A DNA stretch of 64,000 nucleotides from Onchocerca volvulus (taxonomy: Eukaryota; Nematoda; Chromadorea; Rhabditida; Onchocercidae): positions 13,641,208-13,705,207 of the forward strand of contig HG738138.1 of assembly GCA_000499405.2 (NCBI GenBank). Direction: 5' to 3'. A program made the translations under genes and the position numbers. Below are positions 34,842 through 48,305 of the stretch, piece by piece. The notes below the pieces were generated by a model. That model was not told the DNA's origin and searched no databases. It saw nothing but the letters and a program-made list of their open reading frames with translations. Position 1 is the stretch's first letter. The number at the start of each line of letters is the position of its first letter.

Positions 34842-37369
34842 ATGAAGAAGAAATTACCGTCAGATGCAAAATTTCGTTTTGGCAAAGAATTTTTCGCAAA
34901 ATTATGTGAGCTATTTCAAAGTACTGAGCAGGACTCTTGTGATCGTTTAAGGCATATGCATGATGAGGTAGAAAAATTCTTCTAGCTTTCAAGATATTCG
35001 TACGAAATTGTGATCGAGAAATTAGTTTAAACTTTGGGAGATTTCGTAAATCAGTATAAATTGAGAATTAGTTAGATTCAGATAAAATAAAATTTGATTT
35101 TCAATTTTCTCGCATATGCTTTATTTTAGATTTTGATTAACTTGTTTATTTTTCGAATATTACTCGAACTAAGATTTAGCTTGAGATGTTAGTGAGAAGA
35201 AAGCGTTTATAATAAATTCGCGTGAACTTAAATGCTTTTTAATTGCAGTTAGCAGCTTATTACAAAGAACACGATTTGAATGTTATGTGGATATCAGATG
35301 ATGAAGCCGATAATAAGGAAGTTAAAGCACCGTTGTCTAAGAAAACTCATCAGGATGTTAATAAAGGTAATCCGGATTCACAGTCTTAAATATTTGTTAA
35401 AATTTCTATTATCAATTCTCGTTTGTGGCGTTGCTGCGCTTTCTCATTTTCAGTTTTGAATGCATTCAATTTTTTTATTAATGCCCACTACGAATTTTTC
35501 GGTACAGTTAGGATTAGTCTTGCTTTCATTTTACACAGGCTGATTATAACAAGCAGTGTCGTATGAAACGGATGTCACAAAAAACACTTCAGTTTTTTTT
35601 CAAATCTTTTATATGCTAAAAATTCTTACAGGCGACATGCGTTCTATAAATATTCCGCTATCGAAGTTAGAATCTAAGGAAAAACTCAAATTAAAATCGA
35701 GCTCCAAGAATGTTGGTGGATTCATTGTTGCCACTTTTATTTTCATTTTGATTTTATTTTCTTTTTTTGAGAAGTCATTTTTCATAAAAGTTCTTATTTC
35801 GCTTCTTTAAGCTTAAAATTTTTTTTGCAAAATTCATATGTTTCATCATATGCTATGATCAGTTATTGATATTATATATGCTTTCAGTCAGTGGTAACTA
35901 GTTCAGTAATTCCAGCGTCTTTAATATTATCTCAATTCGAATTAAGTGATGATTCTGATGATAATACTTCCCGGAAATTCTCCGGATCTCAAACTAAAAA
36001 TTATAAAGTAAGGTTATTGGGGAAAATTATGTTAGGGGAGATAAAAATTATCGAAGGTCCATCATCAGTGATTTCATCAATATTCGATAATGAATAGTAT
36101 AGTAATGAATAATGCAACTGAAAAAGACAGTAACTTTAAAGGGCACATTAATATGCATCAGTCTTTTATCACTCATTGCTCTTCATTCAGTTATTGTTGT
36201 AATAGTTATCACATAAGATTCTGTAATTTACCTTTCTATAATCTGTTGCTTTTGCAGATTTGTTATGCATGTAGTGGTGCAACGAGTTTGCCAAATAATA
36301 TGATCTTGGACTGTGAAGAGTGTGGTAAAACCGTTCATCAAAAGTGTGCTCGTCCAGAAATTACAGCTTCACAAGCCAAAGATCCACGTTTCTTATTTGT
36401 TTGTAGTGATTGCAAAGATCGTGAAGTATGAATTTATTATTTAATTTATTGCATCAAATTCTGTAAGCATATTCCAGATTTTTGTCGTGGTGCAGTAATT
36501 CTTAAAGCATCATATTCTTTATTTATGCCTGCGATTGAAATGAAATCATGAATATTTAAATATTGAAAGACAAGATTTTGTTTAGATTTCTTTTATTAGT
36601 TGCAGGATGAGAAAATGGAGTCAGGCTGTTCGAAGTCAACTTCTACTTTTAGAAGAGTAATTTTTTTTTTTATTTGTTGAAAATATTTTGAAAAAGCTGT
36701 TTTTATAGCGTTAAGTTAGATTTCAATTTGTCAAGAGTAGCAGGGAAGTTTTTGCGCTCGTCGTGACAGGCAAAAGCCACTCAATAGAACAAAGATGAAA
36801 AAGTAAAATCAACATGAATAATAAATTATTTTTCTATTAATCAATTATTTACAGGATGACAAAGGAAATATACGAAAGTCTTCGGAAGAAAGAATTCAGC
36901 CGCTAAAATCAGAAAACGATATCTTAGTGACATTTTCGAACTTCGCTGCCAAGAAAGGTAACCATTCTTTCGTTAATCTCGTAACTTTGTTTTTAGATTG
37001 CAGAAACCTTTCCTTTTCATTTAATTTTACATTTCTAAAGTCTTTTCTTACTTTCTGCACCAATGTTATCAGTCATTTTATTAATGTCGTATAATGATCG
37101 GAAATAATAATTGTTTGGATTTAAAGTCAAATTTAATTTCGATTAAATTCCAAAAATTAAAATTTGTGATAAAAATCATTTCCTATTCATTCATGCGTTC
37201 GAAATTAAATTTGACTTTAAATATGAAAATTGTCTTTACTAAACATCTAATAATTATTTCAGCAAAGAAATCCGCATCATCAGGAACCAGTTTGAATCCG
37301 AATTTACAAATTGGTAGCATCACGATGAATAAAGTACTTTCTTCCTTTAGTGCCAAAGATCGAAAATGA
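34842..37369 (+). CDS. ints-12: Integrator complex subunit 12 (PHD finger)
   Basis: Eight exons, 34842-34967, 35249-35366, 35632-35711, 35888-36007, 36258-36425, 36606-36656, 36855-36957 and 37263-37369, give about 290 residues. INTS12 belongs to the nuclear Integrator complex, which attenuates RNA polymerase II and processes snRNA 3' ends. The N-terminal helix region (FRFGKEFFAKLCELFQS) matches the small conserved N-terminal segment. A PHD finger fills exon 5 (about residues 149-204), with C150, C153, C167, C170, H175, C178, C197 and C200 in C4HC3 order and the subfamily-like RPEITASQAKDPRF. The rest is S/K-rich linker, shorter than in the human protein of about 460 residues. The start lies five bases after TTGTTGCAG, suited to trans-splicing. 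Confidence 0.85.
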
Positions 37370-38963
37370 TATTGGTTCATATTTTTATGTTGATAATGAA
37401 ATTTTGATGCAAGAATTTTTGGATAGTAGAAAATGGAATTTTCTGTATTTAATCTTTATTCAAATTTCTTATGTTGCATTCATGTTTTGATGCTAGCTGA
37501 GCTTCTCTAGACAGTGCAACATTTTATGAAATGATTATTTTGTTGAACATGGTTCAAGTGAAGTTCGCTTTGAAAAATATACATGCAAAAAATGGAATTA
37601 ACTGAGTATTTGTGAATGGATTGGATTGTCGTCTAAATTTGTACAAAGCATGAAATTAATAGAGTGACTGATAAAGCCAAAAGATGATTTGAAATTCAAA
37701 GGAAAAAGAAAACCAAGCAGAGGGATTCCAATCAAGAATAGGAAAGCGAAGTGAATCATCATTTCTAGAACTAGAATAATTTATGAGTGGATCGATAGAT
37801 GAGAAGTGTTCAGAAAACAATTAGTTTGGGAGAAAGAGGACTAGGCAGGAAGATTTAAATTACAGTTCTGAATGTTTCCTCAAATCTATTCTATAGTGAA
37901 TTTTCAAATGATTCCGAAAGTGTTGAAGTTATGGAGGCTATAGCGATGTTAAATGAGTTTACGAATGGAAAGTATTCTACGTCATATTTCACCGCAAATT
38001 ATTTTTTGGTGAAAATTTGTGGGGAATTGGAAATCTACTTCGAAAAATTACAAGCTTCGGATGAATTTAAGTTTTTTTTTCACGTTCATCGCACGTGTAT
38101 CCGCATTTTTCATCTCTTGAGTGTACCATTTCGCAAATAACGACATCATTATTGGATGCATTTAATTATGAATCTGTGGATCGGTATTATGTTATTCTTC
38201 ATTTCAACTTCGATTTATTACGACCCTTCATTTTTCTCTCTTTTCATCGCAAATCCCTTTTTCCTCATTTCCTTCTTCTTCAGTAATTAAGTTGAAAAAT
38301 ACATAAAACCACACACATATACATACGTACGTGCACACATGCGCAGATTACACGTATGCACATATGGAGGAAGTTCAATATTTCTCTCGAATGCTCCGTT
38401 CCTTAATCGCTCTTGCTCTCTGGCCTATACTCCCTCTAACCCTGGCAGTCTTTGGCCTTTTTTAAAATATGTATTCTTTCGACATTATCTATGCAATCCT
38501 TGTCTCAAATATTTCGCTTAGCAAATATGAAGCATGAAAATAATTATGTTGCATGAGAAATGGTTGTTTGCTGCATGACTTGGGGGAATTATGTGATCAG
38601 TTATCGTAGTTAAGGAGGTGTTTCGCCAGGTAGAAGAGCATTTTGCCAAGTGTCATATTCGAGAGGAATACGTGGTCAGATACTTTACTCAAAAGGTTGT
38701 AAGAAAGGGCATGCTTAATGTTTGAGAAGTTATGTAACAAAACAAATTTTTGGAGCGTAAATATGAAATTTCATCGTATTTCTTGTCACTCAACAATACG
38801 TATAATCATAATAAATTAAGTGTGGTACGTGATATATGAGCTTTAATTCTTTATGTACAAATGTGTTATTCGTAAATGCGAGCACTCTTTGATATTATTT
38901 CTCCTTGTTTTATTTTTCTCTACGTTAGTCATTTTTAAGATTTATCAGTTAAATAAACAGACA
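37370..38963. other. spacer between ints-12 and bag-1
   Basis: No supported gene. A tract at about 38310-38360 alternates purine and pyrimidine (CACACACATATACATACGTA and on). A CACGTG lies near 38092. Open frames at 37931-38286 are motif-free. Confidence 0.5.
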
Positions 38964-41135
38964 ATGAAATTAAATATTTCGTGTGCAACAAAAATTTATC
39001 CCATAGAAATAGTCATTGAGCAGCCTGCGATCGATGTAAATGAATGTCAAACTTCTTGTAAGTGAAGTTTTTAATTATATTTAATCTTTACGCGTTGTTA
39101 TAATTTTTACGAATGTTTTCAAGCATTTACCGTTAAGTAAATTCCCCGATAATTATCCGTATCTATAATCAGTATTTATAATGATTCATTGTAACGATTT
39201 TTACAATCAAAATTAGGTACATTAGCAAAAACTAACGTTAACAATGGTAAACAGGCTGATTATTTCTTAACTGATATTTTCGTACTTCATATATTTACCG
39301 TCGAGAGATACTTTTTGTGATTCTTTGAGAAATTGAAGGGTTTTTTAAGCTGCTAAAGCCTTACTGCTAAATAGTTTTTCAATTTTTCAGCAGCTGAAGA
39401 GGGTAGCATTGTTAATACGAATGCCATACATGTGGGGAAGATATCAACGTTTGGATCACTCAAACAGCAAGTGTGTTCATTGTGCAGTATCGATCCGATT
39501 GCTTTAAAAATCGTTCACAGAGGTATAACACCTTTTTTTGTGAGGTAAATTGAATCTTTTGAGAGATCAAGAAATAGTTCCTATTTTTAATTCTTTCTTA
39601 TTATCGAAACTGTGGAATAGAACGATAAAAGTATTATTATGAACATTGGTAAACTAGTCATGCAGTCGTGTTAATATTAGATTATCAGGAAATGAATAAT
39701 ACCAGAATTCTTGTATTTAGGACGTGTTTTAATGGGTGATAATTCTACTCCGCTGTCATCTTTTAATTTTAAAGAAAATGATAAATTATTGATTCTTGGG
39801 AGACCACCGACAAGGGAAACAGATGTTGGATGGAAGGTCGTTATATTTTGGACCTTTTTTTCTTTTTATTATAGAATTAGCGGTGTCAAAAACTAGTTAT
39901 GGAATTGATACAATTTAAATATATTTCGTTAAAATCTATTTACTGTAATCTGCGGTGAAGAATGAAGTATTAAGTGCCATAAATGTTCTTCATATATGCA
40001 GAACTTATTTGGGATGGTAAGTCTTATATAAGTTCAAAACTTTCAAATTCGCCTATTTCTTAAAGTTGCTGGTGGATTTTGAGCGAAAGCATACTGTGAA
40101 TGTATCCAGAACATATGCTAAGAACGAAAACGATTTGACTCAGTTGGAGAAAAACTTTTTGAAAGGTTTGCACTTGTTTTTGTAATCACTTGATGCTTTT
40201 CAGCAATTATTACTTCACAGTTACGCAGTATTGCAGGACCTTATTTTTAATTTGATTTAATATTACTTTCCGTTTGGCTTGGACAGTATTTGACTTATCA
40301 TTATCCATATTTTATCAATAAGTCCATATAAGATGAACTATTTCTTACAAAATTTATTATGGATGTGAGTGGAGTAAACAGTTATAGTTTTGGCTTTTTT
40401 CATTTTCTTTGAAAATGTAGTGTTACAGATCCAGAGAGGCAAGGATGTATTAAGGGGATGGATAAACGCCTGAAAGGATACGCTGAAAGCTGTATGAAAC
40501 TTTTGGAAACACTTGACGGCTTGCAAATTAATACTAATAATACCGAGGAGGAACAAGTAATTTTTTCTCTTTTTTTAAATTTTGGAAATTGCAGACAAAA
40601 TATTTAAAATATATTTGTTCTAGTGCAGAATATCCAACTGAGAGATGTTTTTAATAATTGGAGAATTTTTTCAAAACTAAAGATTTTATTCTGTCAAGAC
40701 ACTAAATAACGATGCATTCTAGTGAGGAAAATACTGATGATTAATATTTAGATTAATATTCTTTCCGGTGTTCCTAGAAGTTTCTGATTTGAGCCCAGTT
40801 ATCATAAATGTTTCACTAATTACTTTTTTTTTTATCTGCTGTATACAATCCATCGTGAATACAAACTGATAGTTTTTTTTTTTCCGTATTTTACTATGAA
40901 ATCAGTGACATTTTTTCGCAGTATTAAAACGCTGAATTGATCTGATTCTTTTTTTCCTTGAAGTTATATATATTTTTCAAATATTGTTACTAGTAATTTA
41001 AAGGCTCAAAGAAATCGAGAAAAGCGGAAATTTCTGGTGGATGGGCTACAGGATGCTCTGAATAAGAATGATAAACTAATGGGACGACTGGCTGATTATC
41101 TCAATCGATGCGAACATCCGGAAGATGCTTTATAG
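38964..41135 (+). CDS. bag-1: BAG1 co-chaperone (ubiquitin-like plus BAG domain)
   Basis: Six exons, 38964-39057, 39391-39522, 39721-39836, 40066-40165, 40429-40556 and 41004-41135, give about 233 residues, near the length of C. elegans BAG-1. BAG1 binds the Hsp70 ATPase domain through its BAG helices and promotes nucleotide release; the ubiquitin-like part links to the proteasome. The ubiquitin-like half (about residues 1-110) ends with KIVHRGRVLMGDNSTPLSSF and FKENDKLLILG. The BAG half (about 115-225) contains LEKNFLKG, SCMKLLETLDGLQI, AQRNREKRKFLVDGLQDAL and NDKLMGRLADYL. The start MKLNISCATK agrees with the nematode proteins (MKVNVSC-type). The gene is cytosolic housekeeping and shows no breaks. 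Confidence 0.93.
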
Positions 41136-42260
41136 TTCACATAAAATGTTTTAATCATAAAATGATCAATTTGAAATATGTATTGCTGGCTTCTTTAATT
41201 TATGGTTTCTCATGAAGAATTCAAAGAGTATCATTTTATGTTAGACAAAGTTTTGTTAATTTTCTGTAATTTGATTTTTACTGAATGATGATCATATTTG
41301 GATTTTTAAACAAGAATTGTCAATTTTCTAAGTCATCTTTTCAAAATTCATACTGCAGGAAACATTTTTGATTCTCTTTATCGTATTTTTAATCATTTAA
41401 TGTCATATAGCAATCATCAATGTAGTAATCATCGTTTCGTAAATCAAATTTAGAATTATTTTATTGGTTTTTATTCATGCTAATTCTTCAGTTGATGTAT
41501 TCGAAAATGTAATTTAGAATTCCTAACATTTCTTCAGTTGTCGGGTAAAACCTAATGTAGTAAAAAAAGTCATTGAGAATATTATTTGCTAACCAGTCTC
41601 TGTTTATAATATCATGAGTACATAATGCGTCCTATCTCATGTTCTGATTTTTCAGTTCTCAAATCGTAATACTTTCAATTCATCTTTTTCCAGTCGAAAG
41701 GCAGTAATAGAATAACACGAGATTGTTTCTTTTAATATTTATTGTTGTTTTTTTGTCCCTTCAATTCCTGTCATAGTAGATTAAAACCTTAATATGCTTA
41801 TGAGCAGTTTATATTATTTTAATATGTTAATATAAAAATTTTGCTAAATTTACGGCTTTTTTCGTTTTGCTTTGGTCATTCATCTATAGTACGTATATTT
41901 TCCGTCTTATTCGACTGCATTTAAAATTTTTGAAATATGAACCAGCATAAGGCACTTTATGATTGATCCAGAAGTGCGTTTCGGAAACGCTAGAGCTGTA
42001 AACTAGTGTGGGTTTTATCAGATTTCCGAACCGTTGCATAATGACAATGTTGGACGGAAACCATAGTATCGAAGTCGCACAGAGAGGGGCTCAGTAATTG
42101 ATGTGGCAGGTTATCACGTGTTAGAAACAGTATTCAGAGGTGGGATTATAAATTTGGGACATTATGGACAATGATGCACATGTCACTATATGTTTTGTTA
42201 TCATTGTAATGTGTAAGATCATAATAGTAAACTGGTGTCGAAGCATTTGTTTTTTAAGTT
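41136..42260. other. spacer and likely rnp-6 promoter
   Basis: No gene seen. The last 300 bases are less AT-rich than the rest and contain a CACGTG E-box at 42115-42120, the motif a MAX dimer would bind. TTTTTTAAG lies two bases before the rnp-6 ATG. Confidence 0.45.
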
Positions 42261-45200
42261 ATGATTGAGCCGGAACAACAGCGATCAAACGATGCGACTG
42301 TTATCGGATTGCAGGCTAAAACAGGTTCGTTGCTGGAGTACCACTTTGTAATTTGAAAACTATTAGATATATTATTTACCACGACACTTTTTGCCTTTTT
42401 TTTTGTTTTTTTTTTCCATGTTTATTTTTTTTAGAAAGTAATGGTACTACTGGTCCACATATTACGGCAGTGCCTGTTACAACATATATGCCAAGCGAAG
42501 CTCTTGTACCAATGCCGGTTCTTCCACAATCTGGCGCTGTAAGCCCTCACACTTCACTTTTTTTATCTTTATTTTCTCTTTGTTTTCACTTTCTTGCTTA
42601 ATTGAGTTTATATAAAAACAAGGAAATGTAAAGTGAGACATATGTTACACTCGTGATATGAAAATTTTCTTGGCATTAGATGTTATTATGGGAGATTTGC
42701 TACAAAGCTGTAGCCGTTAAAAATCGTGATGCCGGAAATGAGTGAATGTTTCAGTGCGAGCTATCTGGAATACTACGTGTTGGTCTTATTCCGGGTTGTA
42801 ATCGGAGAATTGAAATCCCGTTATTCAAGATACATCTAGAAATATGCTAAATCATTTTTTTTTTCTTTGTTGTAATTGCGGGGAAGTCGCGAATTTTTTT
42901 TTTTTTTGGATTTAATTCTGTTCCTTTTTTCAAGATCATTGTTGGACCTGGAGCTAAGAAAGAAGCTCAACTTCTTGGTTTGGGGCTTATAAAACTGCGC
43001 AGCAAGCAAAAAGATTGGTTAGCAGATGCGAAAAAATATGCTAAGGAGCAGTCAATCAAACAAGTACTTCTCAGACAAACACTTGCACATCAGCAGAATG
43101 TAAGTGCATCTGTTTGCCTACATAAAATATATATTTGAAATGGAGATTTCATGGATTATTAGTGGATTGGCATCAGCCTAATTGCATATTTCAATAACAT
43201 AGCTTAATCTAAGTCAAGAAGCTCAAATCTTGCGTATAAGAAAAAAGCTGTTTCTGTAAATCCAGTTAATTTAGTAAGTGTATAAATGAATTATTGTTTG
43301 ATTTTTCTTTTTTTTTTTTTTTTTTTCAATTTCTGCCGGGATTTGATGAAGATTTTATTATGGATTCTTCTTATCATCAATTGTAGTCTTTATTACATAT
43401 GTCATTAATATCGAATCATCTCATTACTTCAGCAACAAAAAGTGGCGATGTATGCACAGGCTTTATCTCTTATGGCACGTGTTTATATTGGCTCGATCAG
43501 TTTCGAAGTACGCGAAGAAATGATAAAAAATGCTTTCGGTGTATTTGGTCCAATCAAATCAATTAATATGAGTTGGGATGCAGTTACAGGAGTTAGTTTA
43601 TACCAATCCACACGTATGAAGTAATGAAAAAATGTTTCTATCATTTGTTATCAGCAAGTTACTGAGAAAGTTGGAGTCTGCACAAATAAATTAGAATTAA
43701 AATTTATGGCTGTTATTGCGAATCTTGTTCAGATGGTTCTTTGAAATTCTTTTCTGATGTCATATATTTTAATCAATAAGTGCGCTGTACTTAATGATCA
43801 GATAGCTCCAATGATGTAAGCTATTGTTAATAATTTGTTTGTTAAATTGTATTGTTATATTACATGTTACATTATTTCAGCATCACAAAGGATTTGCTTT
43901 TTTGGAATATGAAATTCCGGAGGCAGCGCTTCTGGCACAAGAATCGATGAACGGTGTACTGATGGGCGGCCGTAATCTCAAGGTTAATGTTCTAGTCAGT
44001 TAATTATCTTATTATCTTTTATTGTGTTTTCTTTTGTAATCATGGGCGAATTGTCATGATTGATCAATTCTTCCGCATAAATAGATCTTTCATTCGAGGA
44101 TTATCCTTGTTCAAATTTTGTTGAGATGCGTAGATGTTAGTTGTATGCTTCAAAGAACTATAGATTAGGTAGATTTCGAGTATTACACACTGATCTCAAT
44201 TTTGAGGTCGGACGGCCATCAAATATGCCACAAGCGCAGCCGATTATCGAAATGGTGATGCAGGAAGCGAAAGCATATCATCGGTTAGTATACATTGTCA
44301 AATTTAGTTACTTATGGGCTGCTTTTTTAAAATTTAATTCTCTGCTGTCATGATATCATCTTAAATTATTTTTTAGTTGTTTGCTCAGTTTTTTATCTAC
44401 GATTATGATAAATATCATTCTCATTGGGTCAATATATAATGAATTTTAATATTTCAAAACATCTTACTGAAAGTTATTCAGATTTCTGCGACCATTAACA
44501 CATGTTCGTCTTTTCTTTCTAGTTAACTCCTTTTTCCAGAGTCTATGTTGCATCAGTTCATCCGGATCTCTCAGAGTCTGATCTCAAAAGTGTATTTGAA
44601 GCATTCGGTGAAGTGACGAAATGTCAGCTGGCTAGAGCTACGGGTCCGAACGCAGGAAGCGGACATAGGTAAAACTAGCGTATACTGTTGAAGACATCCA
44701 TTTTATTAACGTGTTATTCGTGATATATTATCGTGTCATTGCGCGCATTATTCCAGTTATCCTGTTTTATTTCTCATGAAGTACAAATTCTTGGATTTAA
44801 AAAATCCACGAACGAGATAATATTTCTTTGTGGGATTTTTGTGTAAGATGCAAGAGATTGAAATTTAATTATCAGTCATTTTTTTACCGTCTATCGCTAT
44901 TTTGAAAAAAATGTTGAAATTCAGAAAAACATGATTTTTTACTAGGCAATAATTTTTCCTCAACTGTTCACAGACAGCCTCCTTTGAACTGAAATCAAGC
45001 ATTGTTTTTTTTTTTTCTCATCATAATGATTTGAATACACTCATTGAATGAAGTATAAGCAATACATTACTTTGCAGAGGTTTCGGGTATTTGGAATTCA
45101 GTAATGCTCAATCAGCAAATGAAGCCATTGCCGGAATGAATATGTTCGATCTTGGTGGACAGTATTTGCGCGTTGGAAAATGTATCACACCACCAGATGC

Positions 45201-48200
45201 GCTAACATACATTGTTCCTACATCTGCCGTAAATCTACCGACGGCTGCAGCAGTTGCAGCTGCTGAAGTCACTGCTAAAATTCAAGCTGAAGAAATGACT
45301 GCTAAAAAATCACCGCTTCATACTACCAACACGTCTCCAGTAAGTTGCGACATAACCATAATATTTCGTCGCAGATTTGTTTGTATAGCTTAGAATTCAT
45401 ATCTATCTTGGGATTAATTAAATCTGTTTAAATGTGCATCTTCATCGAGGCCCAACATTTTCTAATTTTCTCAATACTAAATGCTGAGTAGTAACCGAAC
45501 ATGAAGGGTTGGTAGAGATCAAATGTATAAGATTTTCATCCATTAAGCCGATTGCTTTTGCAGCTCTCAGGAGGCATTGTTCGACAGGATTCACCTCAAC
45601 CGTATAATGTGCAAGCAGCGCCACCAGTAAGTATTGCAACAGTTTCGCCTGTTGCTATAGCAACTGTTCCACTAATTGGGCTTGCGACAGTTTCACCAGT
45701 AACAGCAGGGAAGCCGGTTTATTCTCCAACGGTTGTTTCTCCAATACCTACGCCTTCTGTTGTTGCTCCTACTCAGGTCGTTAATATGAGTAAAGTCTTC
45801 TACTGTGTTATCGAAAATGATTTACTTTGGATGGATACTATAAGATACAAGGATCGTACTAAAATTTCCTGAGCTTCAAGTTTTTGAAATTCGTCACATT
45901 CTTTGAAATCTTCGCTGTGTAACTCATTCTTGCTTTTTTTGCAGATCCCAACGCCACCTCCACCTGTTGCAACGCCACCACTTCCACCAGGACCTCCTCC
46001 AAGTGGTCGTCGAGGATTTGGTGGTTTTGCTGTGCAGACACCGCCAGTACAAGTTGTTAGCATTCCACCTCCACAAGTAATGACATCTATACCAGCACCT
46101 GCTAGCACAATTCCAGTACCACCACCACCGGTAAGTGGTTTCAAGAAAAAGTATGCAGTATATTACAATAGAAAATTTTCTATTGCAGTAGTAATTTGTG
46201 ATGGTTTAGCGGACGAACTTAACGTTTTGGTTGCATTTTTTACTTGTTCAACAGCAGTAAGGGCAACAGATCTTGAAAAAGCAAATAAGAATACCTTAAT
46301 TTTGCAGAGCCAAAAATACAACAGAAGGTGAAATCATTTTTAGGGATAAGAAATTTTAAGAGAACCATAATCTTCAGATTAATATTTTCGAAATATTGCC
46401 AACCCTACAGGTTTCTTCAATACCGCCGCCTCCTGCAACGTTATCATCTACACAATCGTTAATATCGAGGATAAATATTGGCACTCCAACAAATTCTACC
46501 ATTGAACCTGCTACATTTGCTCCACTTCCAGCTAACATTGCTCCTGTGGATCGTAAAGCGTTAGTTTTCGGACATTTTGAAATAGTTAAATATAAATAGC
46601 CTATGGAATAAATTGCTACGGTTCCCGATGTGAAGTTATGATGAATAATTTACTGAAGAATGAACTTCAGTTTAAAATAAGGTTGCACAGTTCAATTAAA
46701 ACAGTATATTACAATAAACAAAATGAAAAATGTTCTTTTTTTTTTTTTTAATATTTTTAATATTCAAAATAATCACGGTGATGAAAACCAGTAGTTGATA
46801 GTAAATATAAGGGAAGAGCGACAGATCTCATCTTTTGATATGCTACGAAATTTAGGGTTGCGACAGACCTCATCTTTTGATAAACTACGAAATTTAGGGT
46901 AACTACCGTTGATGGCATAACGGATCAGCTTGCAATTGGTCAGGCATCAACGAGTGACTCTGGTAATATGGCTTTGGTTATTTCTGACAGTTCCATACCA
47001 GGTCGACGCGATTTGCAAAAGACGAGTGGAAGTAATAAGGAAAAAGGATCGAAATTGGATGATAAATCACATAAAAAGAAGAAAAAGAAGCCAGTATCAA
47101 CTGCGCCAAAAGGACCACAGGTTTGTTTATTTTTGCTGACGCAAACTCGTAGTTAGTTAATTTCATGTTGCGTTGGTCGTTTATATTTGTATTCAGTGTG
47201 CAGTTTTATTATGGAATAGATTCTTTTTCGGTTTGAATTAATTAAATATGCATTATTAATATGTATATGCACATTTTTTACTTTTTTAAAATATATTTTA
47301 ATGTATTTTACTATTTAACCTACAGTTGATATTATTGCAGCTCAATACCCCTCAAGCACTGGAAGCAGCAAGTCGGGCTGGTGAACTCAATGATCAGATG
47401 GCTGCACAAAATGCCAATTCAGACGACGTATCTTTGGCTGCTCAAGAAGGCCTAGAAATTAGGGGTTAGATGATTTTTGGTCTTGTATGATTCTGATTTT
47501 TTCACATTTGTTATAAAAGCTTTTCAGATAGTCCATAAACTTATGAGTGTTTTTTTTAAGAAAAACACAGCAGTGATATTTATGATATTGATGTTAGATA
47601 AATTAGATGTTGTCATTTTATTTGAATTGGTTCATTGATTTTCTTGAAAGAATTTTATATTGCTTAGGAAATGATGCAAGGCATTTGTTAATGCACAAAC
47701 TTATGCGAACAAATCGATCAACAGTAATAGTACTAAGAAATATGATAACGATTGAAGAATGCGATGATGAACTCGAGGGTGAAATTCGTGATGAATGTAA
47801 TAAATATGGAAAAGTGCAGGAGGTAAGGAGCACAGTAAGCTTAAATGGTTGGTAGCACAGAATTAAGTAGTAGTGAAAGCGATTCGAATGTTCTTTTAAT
47901 ATCAGTTACTAGTATTTGATAGAAATGTACGCATGATTTTAACATTACTAATTTATTGTTAATAATACTTGATAAAGATATAAGCGTGATAAATTTCCCT
48001 GTCTTTCAATATATTCTGAAATCATTTCCAATGTTGATTTGTTGCTGAAATGGGCATGACGTTTCTTAAAAAAAAAAAAATTGCTTCAAAGTTATATGGA
48101 TCTAGTCAGTTATAACAGTATTTTTTAGGTAGTAATAGCTCAAGATCCAGCAAGCGGTAGTGTAAAAATATTTGTACGATTTGATAATCCACAGGAAGCG

Positions 48201-48305
48201 GATACAGCCCGGCAAGCGCTAGACAAACGATATTTTGCTGGTCGTGAAATTTCAGCTCAGAATTATGATCAAATATTGTTCGATCACAATGATTATTCAG
48301 GATAA
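42261..48305 (+). CDS. rnp-6: PUF60/RNP-6 poly(U)-binding splicing factor
   Basis: Exons: 42261-42324, 42435-42538, 42935-43099, 43433-43591, 43881-43982, 44207-44283, 44540-44668, 45078-45339, 45564-45776, 45945-46130, 46411 to about 46552-46571, about 46898-47120, 47341-47464, 47668-47822 and 48129-48305. The protein has about 755 residues, longer than human PUF60 (about 560). PUF60 works with U2AF at 3' splice sites. RRM1 has VYIGSI and [11 protein letters not shown]2 has VYVASV and GFGYLEF, followed by [17 protein letters not shown]. The C-terminal U2AF-homology RRM has [25 protein letters not shown] and VKIFVRF, then YFAGREI. The insert between RRM2 and the last RRM is a long P/V/T-rich linker with a poly-proline part and a basic SHKKKKKKP. 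The 46552-46898 junction is unresolved; see the 42-bp duplication there. Confidence 0.93.
46818..46901 (+). repeat. 42-bp tandem duplication at a 3' splice site
   Basis: Copies at 46818-46859 and 46860-46901 match at about 38 of 42 positions. Each begins GCGACAGAYCTCATCTTTTG and ends ACGAAATTTAGGGT. Each copy carries the same TTTAG acceptor, and the second is the likely acceptor of the following rnp-6 exon. Confidence 0.9.
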
